From Candidatus Methylomirabilis sp. (GTDB lineage Bacteria; Patescibacteriota; Patescibacteriia; DYHP01), in assembly GCA_020724105.1 (NCBI GenBank), contig DYHP01000012.1:1-22255 (forward strand): a DNA stretch of 22,255 bases, read 5' to 3'. Both the position numbers and the translations under genes were made by a program. Numbering within the stretch: position 1 is the first letter of the stretch; every line of letters starts with the position of its first letter. Of this stretch, positions 7,173 through 13,488 are shown in pieces. The notes beneath the pieces were generated by a model, which worked only from the letters and a program-made list of their open reading frames with translations, searched no databases and was not told the DNA's origin.

Positions 7173-10046
7173 ATGAAAACCGATAAAATTATCATCAAGG
7201 GCGCGAGAGTCAATAATCTCAAAAACATCTCCTGCGAAATTCCGAAAAACAAACTCGTGGTTATTACCGGCCTTTCCGGCTCTGGAAAATCGTCGCTCGC
7301 TTTTGACACGATTTACGCCGAAGGGCAAAGAAGATACGCCGAGAGTTTGTCGTCTTACACCAAGCAATTTATTGATTTGCAGGAAAAGCCCGATATTGAT
7401 GAAATCATCAATCTTTCACCCACCATTTCGATTTCGGGCAGAACGTCATCCCAAAATCCCCGCTCCACCGTGGGCACGATTACTGAAATCTACGATTATC
7501 TGCGGTTGCTTTTTGCCCGCGCCGGCCAGGTCTCATGCCCAAAATGCGGCAAAGAAATAGCGGCTAAAAGCAAAGAAGAAATTGTCCGCGAAGTTTCATT
7601 CCAACTCCAAAAAAGCGGACGAAGCGCAACTCCCTTAAGTCCGCGGGGCGCGATTTTGGCGCCGATTATCACGCAGAGCGCCAACTTGAAATCGGCTCTC
7701 AAAGAGTTGCAAAAAAACGGCTACAGAAAAATCAGGATTTTAGGAAAATTAGAAAAAATAGAAGAGTACATATGGCAACCGTCGACGGCGCTCAAAAGTA
7801 ATGCCGAGGGCAACGTAATCATTGAACTATTGGTCGGCGAGTGTACCAAAGAAACGGAAATCCAAAGCGTGCGCAGCACAGTTGACCGGGCGCTCGAACT
7901 GGGCAACGGCATTGCCATTTTAGCGAAGGAAAGGGATTTTTATTTCTCTTCAAAACTTTTTTGCGAAAAATGCCGCATCACCATCCCGGACCCCGAACCG
8001 GCGCTCTTTTCGTTTAACAATCCCCGCGGCGCCTGCCCCAAATGCGCCGGTCTCGGCATAGTCCAAAAATTCAATCCCGATTTGCTCATGCCCAACAAAA
8101 ATCTGACCTTAGCGCAGGGCGCCATCCAGCCGCTGGTGCGACTTGCCGGCAATCAACGGTATTACATGGATTTACTGCGGCTTGTCGGCGTAAGCCATGG
8201 TTTTTCGGTTGACGAACCCGTAAAAAATCTGAACAAAAAATCTTTGAACGCCATTCTTTACGGCACCGGCGAGGAGATGTACGCCCAAGATTTTAAAAAA
8301 AGAACTTATGACGGCGTCATCCCCCATCTTGAAAAACGGTACGCCGAATCCGATTCGGACTATTTGAGAAAAGAACTAGAAAATTACATGTACACCGAGA
8401 CGTGTCCCGACTGCCAAGGCAAAAGATTGAACAAAGAAGCGCTCTCCGTCACTTTTGACAAAAAAAACATCAGCGAATTCACCGTAATGCCGATTATTGA
8501 CCTGCGCGGCTACTGGCAGATGATGTACAGAGGTCTGACTTCCCCAAGGAAGTTGGACTTTGATACAATTTTTAAAAACAACGAAGCGCTGGTTAAAACA
8601 GTATCCAAAGAAATTTACATCCGTTTGGACAATTTGGCGAACGTAAACTTGGAATACTTGGCGCTCGACCGTCCGATAAATACGCTCTCAGGCGGCGAAA
8701 TCCAGCGCGTGCGGCTGGCGACGCAACTGGGCTCCGGCCTTTCGGGCGTGATTTATATTTTAGACGAACCTTCAATCGGCCTCCATCCGCACGACATAAA
8801 CAAAGTGATTGAAGCCTTGATGAAACTCCGCGACAATCAAAATACCGTCATTGTCGTTGAGCATGACGCCGAGATTATCAGGCGCGCCGATTGGATTATC
8901 GATGTGGGACCCGGCGCGGGAGATTACGGCGGTGAAATCGTCGCCGAGGGAATAATGGCGGCTATCGTAAAAAATCCAAAATCAATCACGGGCCAATATC
9001 TTTCCGGAAAGAAAAAAATCGAAATAACGAGAAAGAAAAAGCCGCCCAAAACCCAGGTAATTACCGTCAAAGGAGCGACGGCTCACAACTTGAAAAACAT
9101 CGACGTGAAAATCCCTCTTAAACAATTCGTTTGCGTAACCGGCGTTTCAGGTTCCGGCAAATCAACCTTGATGTTGGAAATTTTGGCAAACGCCCTGCGA
9201 CGCAAACTTTACCGCGCTAAAGAAATGCCGGCTGAACACAAAACAATTCAAGGACTGAATTTGATTGACAAGGTGGTTATCGTGGACCAAACGCCGATCG
9301 GCAGGACGCCGCGCTCGAATCCCGCCACCTACACCGGCGTCTTTTCGCTCATCCGTGATTTTTACGCCGAACTGCCGGAATCGAAAATGAGGGCATACGA
9401 CGCCGGCAAATTCAGTTTCAACATCAAAGACGGCGGACGGTGCCTGGCTTGCGGCGGCGAAGGTTACATGCAAATCAACATGCAATTCTTGCCCGACATG
9501 TTTGTAGAGTGCAAAGAGTGCGGCGGCCGCAGATATAATCCGGAGGTTTTGGAAATACATTACAAGGGGAAAAATATCGCCGACATTTTAGACATGGCCG
9601 TGCTTGAAGCCAGAGGTTTTTTCGCCGACCAGCCGTTAGTTTACGAAAAGTTGGGGATACTCGAGGATGTCGGCTTGGGTTATTTGAAATTGGGCCAGCC
9701 CGCCACAAAACTTTCCGGCGGCGAAGCGCAAAGAGTGAAACTCGCCACTGAACTCTCTCGACGGGAGACCGGAAAGACAATGTACATTTTGGACGAACCG
9801 ACCACCGGCCTGCATTTTGCCGACATTGATAAATTGCTTAATGTTTTAAACACGCTGGTTGAAAAAGGCAACTCGGTTGTCGTAATCGAACACAATCTCG
9901 ACGTTGTAAAATGCGCCGATTGGATTATTGATTTGGGACCCGGCGGCGGCAAAGAGGGCGGCTCTTTGATTGCCGAGGGCGCGCCGAAAGATTTAACGAA
10001 AAACAAAAAATCAATCACTGGACAATATCTTAAAATAGTGCTATAA
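7173..10046 (+). CDS. uvrA: UvrABC excinuclease subunit A
   Basis: DNA damage recognition ATPase of nucleotide excision repair; dimer that loads UvrB. Seen in 957 residues: first Walker A GLSGSGKSS at about 33-41, first zinc finger pair CPKCGK and CEKC, second CPDCQGK, signature LSGGEIQRVRLATQL and Walker B ILDEPSIGLHPHD. The second half has GVSGSGKSTLM, the zinc module CLACGGEGYM...CKECGGRRYN, LSGGEAQRVKLA and ILDEPTTGLHFAD. An upstream ATG at 7152 lies between the -35 and -10 boxes and cannot be on the mRNA, so the start is 7173. A short extra segment (about residues 145-160, GRSATPLSPRGA) before the ILAP motif looks like a small insertion relative to the family. tRNA-Glu follows 11 bases after the stop. 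Confidence 0.97.
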   Translation: MKTDKIIIKGARVNNLKNISCEIPKNKLVVITGLSGSGKSSLAFDTIYAEGQRRYAESLSSYTKQFIDLQEKPDIDEIINLSPTISISGRTSSQNPRSTVGTITEIYDYLRLLFARAGQVSCPKCGKEIAAKSKEEIVREVSFQLQKSGRSATPLSPRGAILAPIITQSANLKSALKELQKNGYRKIRILGKLEKIEEYIWQPSTALKSNAEGNVIIELLVGECTKETEIQSVRSTVDRALELGNGIAILAKERDFYFSSKLFCEKCRITIPDPEPALFSFNNPRGACPKCAGLGIVQKFNPDLLMPNKNLTLAQGAIQPLVRLAGNQRYYMDLLRLVGVSHGFSVDEPVKNLNKKSLNAILYGTGEEMYAQDFKKRTYDGVIPHLEKRYAESDSDYLRKELENYMYTETCPDCQGKRLNKEALSVTFDKKNISEFTVMPIIDLRGYWQMMYRGLTSPRKLDFDTIFKNNEALVKTVSKEIYIRLDNLANVNLEYLALDRPINTLSGGEIQRVRLATQLGSGLSGVIYILDEPSIGLHPHDINKVIEALMKLRDNQNTVIVVEHDAEIIRRADWIIDVGPGAGDYGGEIVAEGIMAAIVKNPKSITGQYLSGKKKIEITRKKKPPKTQVITVKGATAHNLKNIDVKIPLKQFVCVTGVSGSGKSTLMLEILANALRRKLYRAKEMPAEHKTIQGLNLIDKVVIVDQTPIGRTPRSNPATYTGVFSLIRDFYAELPESKMRAYDAGKFSFNIKDGGRCLACGGEGYMQINMQFLPDMFVECKECGGRRYNPEVLEIHYKGKNIADILDMAVLEARGFFADQPLVYEKLGILEDVGLGYLKLGQPATKLSGGEAQRVKLATELSRRETGKTMYILDEPTTGLHFADIDKLLNVLNTLVEKGNSVVVIEHNLDVVKCADWIIDLGPGGGKEGGSLIAEGAPKDLTKNKKSITGQYLKIVL

Positions 10047-10057
10047 ATGATAAATGC

Positions 10058-10132
10058 GCCGCTATCGTCTAATGGATAGGACGCCACGCTTTCAATGTGG
10101 TAACACGGGTTCGATTCCCGTTAGCGGTACCA
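10058..10132 (+). tRNA. tRNA-Glu(TTC) with encoded CCA
   Basis: Acceptor GCCGCTA pairs with TAGCGGT (first pair is G1:U72); D-arm GTCTAATGGATAGGAC; anticodon stem CCACG/TGTGG with loop CTTTCAA, anticodon TTC at 10091-10093; T-arm ACGGGTTCGATTCCCGT; discriminator A at 10129 and CCA encoded at 10130-10132. It starts 11 bases after the uvrA stop and is probably processed from the uvrA-rplS transcript. Unlike the tRNA-Leu genes in this window, CCA is encoded. Confidence 0.95.
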
Positions 10133-10269
10133 ACCCCAACTTTGTCGGGGGAATCCGAAATCCTAAATCCGAAACAAACTTTAATAACCAAAACTGTTTT
10201 GAATATTTGAAAATTTGAATTTTGAAAATTGTTTCAAATTTCGAATTTCGATATTCGAATTTATAAAAT
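10133..10269 (+). other. AT-rich spacer upstream of rplS
   Basis: Contains a small CCCCAAC/GTCGGGG hairpin (10136-10152), a short gaaatccg/aaatccg repeat also seen inside tsaD, then degenerate ttgaatttg/aatttcgaat repeats. TATAAA at 10262-10267 is only two bases from the rplS ATG, probably too close to act as its -10 box. Confidence 0.45.
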
Positions 10270-10590
10270 ATGCCAAATAAGTTATATCCGGAAGTAGTGC
10301 CTGGAGCGACGATAAAGGTCTATCAAAAAATTAAAGAAATAACGCCCAAAGGCGAAGAAAAAGAAAGAATCCAGATTTTTGAAGGCATAGTGCTCGCGCG
10401 GCGCGGCAGCGGCGTTTCCGAAAATATTACCGCAAGAAAAGAATCCTACGGCATCGGCGTGGAAAAAATTTTCCCGCTGGCTTTGCCGACGATAGAAAAA
10501 ATCGAGGTCGTGAAAAGAATGAAAACGCGGCGCGCCAAATTGCATTATCTTAAAACTTACAAAAAGAAAATCAAGGAATATAAAAAATAG
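10270..10590 (+). CDS. rplS: 50S ribosomal protein L19
   Basis: Large-subunit protein at the 30S-50S interface. The 106-residue product shows the whole family pattern: a start with PGATIKVYQKIKE, then KERIQIFEGIVLARRGSGVSE, SYGIGVEKIFPLALPTIEKIEV and the basic RRAKLHYLK tail. Length is normal for the family. It is downstream of uvrA and tRNA-Glu and upstream of tsaD on the same strand, with a GC-rich hairpin after the stop. Confidence 0.97.
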   Translation: MPNKLYPEVVPGATIKVYQKIKEITPKGEEKERIQIFEGIVLARRGSGVSENITARKESYGIGVEKIFPLALPTIEKIEVVKRMKTRRAKLHYLKTYKKKIKEYKK

Positions 10591-10629
10591 ACTACAAATT
10601 TTTTAAAATCACAGATTGCACTGATACAC

Positions 10630-10653
10630 AAAGGGTGGCGCGCGCCGCCCTTT
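10630..10653 (+). terminator. GC-rich hairpin after rplS, probable terminator
   Basis: AAAGGG-T-GGCGC/GCGCC-G-CCCTTT is a nearly perfect palindrome with almost no loop, 40 bases after the rplS stop, followed only by TTTATAAAA. Termination or RNA-stabilising role is plausible; the weak T-run lowers confidence. Confidence 0.5.
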
Positions 10654-10667
10654 ATAAAAGGTTGATT

Positions 10668-10673
10668 TATAAT
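10668..10673 (+). promoter_or_regulatory. Possible old tsaD -10 box
   Basis: TATAAT 23 bases before the ATG of the relic tsaD start (10697). No good -35 at the usual distance. It may be the original tsaD promoter, left behind when the gene start was displaced. Confidence 0.35.
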
Positions 10674-10696
10674 CAGATTGGAATACATTTCGCTCT

Positions 10697-10777
10697 ATGT
10701 CAAAAATATTGGCTATAGAAACATCGTGCGACGCAACAGCCAAGCCGCCACTTTACGCTATTACAACGCCATTTTAG
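10697..10777 (+). pseudogene. Relic of a tsaD 5' end (first 15 codons)
   Basis: Reads MSKILAIETSCDATA, the diagnostic TsaD N-terminus, then runs into palindromic element copy B and stops at TAG (10775-10777). The functional tsaD start 142 bases downstream encodes MKILGIETSCDETAVA. The two DNA copies differ at about 10 of 42 aligned bases plus one codon, mostly synonymous, so this is not a recent target-site duplication but the remains of a diverged tsaD. Confidence 0.8.
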
Positions 10778-10833
10778 CCAGATTTAACTTGGCGCCTTAC
10801 GGCGTAGTTATGGCGTTTTGTGGCTTCTACAAA
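10744..10833 (+). repeat. Palindromic promoter-like element, copy B
   Basis: About 90 bp between the relic and the working start of tsaD. The left arm (gccactttacgctattac, aacgcc) is an imperfect inverted copy of the right arm (ggcgtagttatggcg, ttttgtggc). It ends in GCG-TAGTTA, 17 bases, TACAAA (10828-10833), five bases before the tsaD ATG. Shares TTTTGTGGCTTCTA with copy C. Confidence 0.75.
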
Positions 10834-10838
10834 CAGAT

Positions 10839-12284
10839 ATGAAAATTCTTGGTATAGAAACCTCGTGTGATGAGACAGCGGTGGCAATTTTAGAAATTCA
10901 AGCCTCAACATTTAAAATTGTAAGCAACGTCGTGTCATCGCAGGTTCAAACCCACGCCAAATACGGCGGCGTGGTGCCCGAAGTGGCGGCGCGCAAACAC
11001 GCGGAAAATATCATGCCCGTGATTATTGAAGCTCTGAAAGATGTTTTACCCTCCCAAATTTTGTTCACCCGCCGTAAATTTCAAAGAAATTTAGGCGGGC
11101 AAGCCAAAACTTGGGGGAGTAAATCCGCTTTTAACAACACCCTTACGGGTGTTAATCCAAACGGAGTAGCGCCCGTGAGGACGCGTCAAACAACGAAATC
11201 CGCGGCATCAGAAATAAACGCCATCGCCGTCACGCAAGGTCCCGGACTCATCACTTCTTTGCGCGTCGGCGCGGAAGCGGCAAGAACGCTCTCTTGTGTC
11301 TGGAATAAACCATTGATTCCAATAAATCATGTGATTGCGCATATCTACTCTAATTGGCTGACGCCAATTAGAGAAATCCGAAATCCGAAATCCGAAATCC
11401 GAAACAAATCCCAAATTCTAAATTCTAAATTTCCAAACATTAACTTTCCCGCCTTATGCCTTGTTGTTTCCGGTGGACACACCTTGTTGGTCTTAATGAA
11501 AAATCATGGAAAATTTGAAATTGTCGGCCAAACTTTAGATGACGCCGCAGGCGAATGTTTTGATAAAACGGCAAAAATTCTTGGCCTCGGATACCCCGGA
11601 GGACCTGCCATTGCTCGGCAAGCCGAGCAATGGAAATCCGCCCAGACATCCGTCGGGGTCTCCGCTTCGCTCCGAAAATCTAAAATCTATAATCTAAAAT
11701 CTAACATCCAATTGCCCCGCCCGATGTTAAATTCAAATGATTTTAATTTTAGTTTTTCGGGATTAAAAACCGCCGTGCTTTATAAAATGCGCGATATGAA
11801 ATCGGCGTCATGCGGCATTGGTGCCGACATGTCCGCCGAAGTTTTAACGAAGGCGGAAGGCACACGGCGTTTTACGGCTTCTATTTTTATAAATCAAATG
11901 GCTTACGAAATTCAAAACGCCATTATTGATGTTTTGGTCGCCAAAACAATAAGAGCGGCAAAAAAATACAACGCCAAAACAATAATGCTCGGCGGCGGAG
12001 TCGCGGCGAACAAAGAACTGCGAAAACGGTTTCAAGAAGAAATCCAAAATCTAAAACAACCCCCACATTCTCCCCCTGTTCCCCGACAAGTCGGGGAACA
12101 GGGGGAGATAGAGGGGGTCAAAAAACAAAATCTAACAATTACCAACCAACAACTGAAATTGTTTATGCCTGAAACCTCTTATTGTACCGATAACGCAGCC
12201 ATGATTGCAATAGCCGCATACTTTAATCCGAAAAAAATCTCTTGGAAAGATTTTGAGCCTGACCCAAATTTGATGATAAAATGA
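10839..12284 (+). CDS. tsaD: tRNA t6A37 threonylcarbamoyltransferase TsaD, enlarged by repeat insertions
   Basis: Transfers threonylcarbamoyl to A37 of ANN-decoding tRNAs, with TsaB and TsaE. All landmarks are present: ILGIETSCDETAVAIL at the N-terminus, VVPEVAARKHAENI, VTQGPGLITSLRVG, metal site NHVIAH, SGGHTLLVL, LDDAAGECFDKTAKILGLGYPGGP, NFSFSGLKTAVL, LGGGVAANKELR and CTDNAAMIA. The product has 481 residues against about 340 in the family. The excess is in several in-frame blocks of intergenic-type repeat: about 11050-11205, 11348-11425, 11620-11720, 11790-11870 and 12055-12150 (see repeats). None disrupts a motif, so it is probably active. Start is the ATG at 10839; a longer reading with TTG at 10818 would include element B. 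tsaE overlaps the stop codon by ATGA. Confidence 0.95.
   Translation: MKILGIETSCDETAVAILEIQASTFKIVSNVVSSQVQTHAKYGGVVPEVAARKHAENIMPVIIEALKDVLPSQILFTRRKFQRNLGGQAKTWGSKSAFNNTLTGVNPNGVAPVRTRQTTKSAASEINAIAVTQGPGLITSLRVGAEAARTLSCVWNKPLIPINHVIAHIYSNWLTPIREIRNPKSEIRNKSQILNSKFPNINFPALCLVVSGGHTLLVLMKNHGKFEIVGQTLDDAAGECFDKTAKILGLGYPGGPAIARQAEQWKSAQTSVGVSASLRKSKIYNLKSNIQLPRPMLNSNDFNFSFSGLKTAVLYKMRDMKSASCGIGADMSAEVLTKAEGTRRFTASIFINQMAYEIQNAIIDVLVAKTIRAAKKYNAKTIMLGGGVAANKELRKRFQEEIQNLKQPPHSPPVPRQVGEQGEIEGVKKQNLTITNQQLKLFMPETSYCTDNAAMIAIAAYFNPKKISWKDFEPDPNLMIK
11051..11153 (+). repeat. Palindromes inside tsaD, block 1
   Basis: Three nested or adjacent inverted repeats in the coding frame: an outer pair near 11051-11063 and 11106-11119; CCCGCCGTAAATTTC / GAAATTTAGGCGGG (11068-11082 with 11086-11099, loop of three); AACACCC / GGGTGTT (11136-11142 with 11147-11153). 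The encoded residues lie between helix ALKDVLP and the conserved INAIAVTQGPG strand, where normal TsaD has about 10 residues. Confidence 0.8.
11348..11425 (+). repeat. Hairpin and 7-bp tandem repeats inside tsaD, block 2
   Basis: Perfect 11-bp hairpin CTCTAATTGGC/GCCAATTAGAG (11348-11373), then four tandem AAATCCG units (11374-11401), then AAATTCT units. The same aaatccg repeat occurs in the spacer upstream of rplS. It encodes a polar insert right after the metal-binding NHVIAHIY segment. Confidence 0.8.
12059..12119 (+). repeat. Palindrome inside tsaD, block 3
   Basis: Nested inverted repeat around CCCCGAC-AA-GTCGGGG, extended by CCCCCTGTT / AACAGGGGG and further by CCCCC / GGGGG, in the reading frame between GGGVAANKELR and CTDNAAMIA. 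The CCCCGAC/GTCGGGG core also occurs in spacers at 12882-12896 and 18160-18202. Confidence 0.8.
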
Positions 12285-12817
12285 TAACTGGGAATAACGA
12301 AGCAATAAATATGAAATTTATTTCTAAATCCGAACAACAAACGATAAACTTCGCAAAAAAGATTGCCAAAACACTCAAGGGAAGTGATGTTTTAGCGTTG
12401 GTCGGCGATTTGGGCAGCGGCAAAACGGTTTTTGTAAAAGGACTGGCAAAAGCGCTGGGTGTAAAAGAGTGCGCCCACAGCCCGACTTTTGTCCTTATGC
12501 ATCTACATAAAATTAATGGTCAAGGATTAAAAGTCAAGGATAAAAGATTAAAATTCTTATGCCATATTGATGCCTACCGTTTGGAAAATGCCGACGCGCT
12601 TTTGGACATCGGCGCCGACGAATATATCGGCAACCCCGAAGTTATTACCGCCATAGAATGGGCGGATAAGATTTACCCCACCATTCGGCGGGGTCTCCGC
12701 TCCGCCCCCGCAAGCGGGAGCTCCGCTTTGAAAATCCTGCCAAAAAATACGCAGTGGATATATTTTAAACACCATCCAAAAAAAGAAGGATGGAGAATTA
12801 TAGAAACAAAATTTTAA
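12281..12817 (+). CDS. tsaE: tRNA t6A37 biosynthesis ATPase TsaE
   Basis: P-loop ATPase that supports the TsaD-TsaB complex in t6A synthesis. Seen: LVGDLGSGKTVFVKGLAKAL (Walker A), SPTFVLMH, HIDAYRLENADALLDIGADEYI and ITAIEWADKI. The ATG at 12281 overlaps the tsaD stop (ATGA), suggesting translational coupling; an alternative ATG at 12311 gives a start more like the family (MKFISKSEQQT). Two segments look inserted: a lysine-rich repeat-encoded stretch near 12509-12558, and the block after DKIYPT (12686-12735) that carries the CGGGGTCTCCGCT repeat also found in tsaD. Length is 178 residues against about 140-155 usual. No tsaB is seen here. Confidence 0.93.
   Translation: MITGNNEAINMKFISKSEQQTINFAKKIAKTLKGSDVLALVGDLGSGKTVFVKGLAKALGVKECAHSPTFVLMHLHKINGQGLKVKDKRLKFLCHIDAYRLENADALLDIGADEYIGNPEVITAIEWADKIYPTIRRGLRSAPASGSSALKILPKNTQWIYFKHHPKKEGWRIIETKF
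12686..12735 (+). repeat. Palindromic repeat inside tsaE
   Basis: CGGGGTCTCCGCT (also at 11654-11666 in tsaD) followed by the hairpin CCCGC-AA-GCGGG, all in frame. Encodes a Gly/Arg/Ser/Ala-rich insert between the conserved AIEWADKIYP and the C-terminal strands. Confidence 0.65.
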
Positions 12818-12872
12818 CTACATAGTTTGCTACTTAACTTGCTACGTAAATAAAAAACCAACACTCCCATCC

Positions 12873-12944
12873 TGTCATTGCCCCGACATGTCGGGGCAAT
12901 CCAGAAAAAACTAACTGGATTCTCCGATTAAATCGGGAATGACA
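12873..12944. repeat. MITE-like palindromic repeat with TGTCATT ends
   Basis: Outer arms TGTCATT...ATCCAG and CTGGATT...AATGACA are inverted copies; each arm contains its own hairpin (GCCCCGACATGTCGGGGC; CCGATTAAATCGG). 72 bp in total. A related ATTCCGAGCG...GGAATCTC type occurs in the 3' end of rpsA. Confidence 0.8.
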
Positions 12945-12975
12945 AAAATAAAAAAATCAACATCTTGGATGTCGG
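12944..12975 (-). terminator. Rho-independent terminator of the pilB-linked transcription unit
   Basis: On the minus strand CGACATC-CAA-GATGTTG followed by ATTTTTTTATTTTTG, 43 bases after the stop of the unknown gene at 13018. One mismatch in a 7-bp stem. Confidence 0.8.
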
Positions 12976-13017
12976 TTTGAAGTTTAAGCAGTTTTTCTTT
13001 TTCTAAAATCAATTACT

Positions 13018-13485
13018 TCAACTTTCTTTTTTTACCTTTCGTTTTTTTTGCTGTTCCGCTTTGATAATCTTTCTTGTTATTTCCGCGTTTTTCATCGCCC
13101 AATCGCGCGACCAGTCGCGATTTTTTACTTTTTCCAAATCAATGTCTATTTTGATTCCTTTTTGGGCGCAGTTTCTGACAAAAAAATTAATTGCCGAAAT
13201 CAGGGCCTCGTGCGCCGACCTCTGACTTTGGTCGGCCGCTCTCAGTTCGCTTTCCGTTTCCTCGTTTCTCCCCTCCGCGTCAAAACGCCCCCGCGCTTCC
13301 GTTCTTCTTTTAATCGTTTCCGCGAATCTCTCAACTTTTTCCGAAACCAAATCAAAAAATTTTTTTAATATCTCGTCGTTTTTTATTTGCTCTCTCCAAA
13401 TAAAAATATCCGGAAATTTCTCGGTTTCCTCGCCCCTTTCCGCCTCTGTTTTTCTCCCCCAAAGTTCTTTAAGCCAATTTTCCAT
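13018..13485 (-). CDS. Unknown charged protein, coupled to the pilB-type gene
   Basis: 155 residues that I do not recognise. No signal peptide or membrane helix. Highly charged and predicted mostly helical, with heptad-like stretches (about 33-75 and 120-150), an Arg/Glu-rich middle (about 58-90) and a Lys-rich tail (KAEQQKKRKVKK). ATG at 13483-13485 lies 3 bases after the pilB stop codon, so it is probably co-translated. A terminator follows. The context suggests a role with the pilus/secretion ATPase, but this is inference only; it could equally be an unrelated small cytoplasmic protein. Confidence 0.75.
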   Translation of the reverse strand: MENWLKELWGRKTEAERGEETEKFPDIFIWREQIKNDEILKKFFDLVSEKVERFAETIKRRTEARGRFDAEGRNEETESELRAADQSQRSAHEALISAINFFVRNCAQKGIKIDIDLEKVKNRDWSRDWAMKNAEITRKIIKAEQQKKRKVKKES

Positions 13486-13488
13486 ATA

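Larger units (their letters stand above)
12818..13017. other. Convergent spacer between tsaE and the unknown gene
   Basis: About 200 bases without a gene. Contains ctac/ttgctac near-repeats (12822-12846), the 72-bp palindromic repeat and the minus-strand terminator listed separately. No plus-strand terminator with a good T-run is obvious for tsaE. Confidence 0.5.

Noticed and set aside
10697..10777. The 26-codon ORF as a functional leader peptide of tsaD
   Set aside because: Its first 15 residues are a TsaD N-terminus, which is much better explained as a gene relic; no attenuator hairpin with a T-run follows.
11374..11425. Short tandem repeats that might suggest a CRISPR array
   Set aside because: Units are 7 bp with no spacers, and they lie inside tsaD; no cas gene is present.
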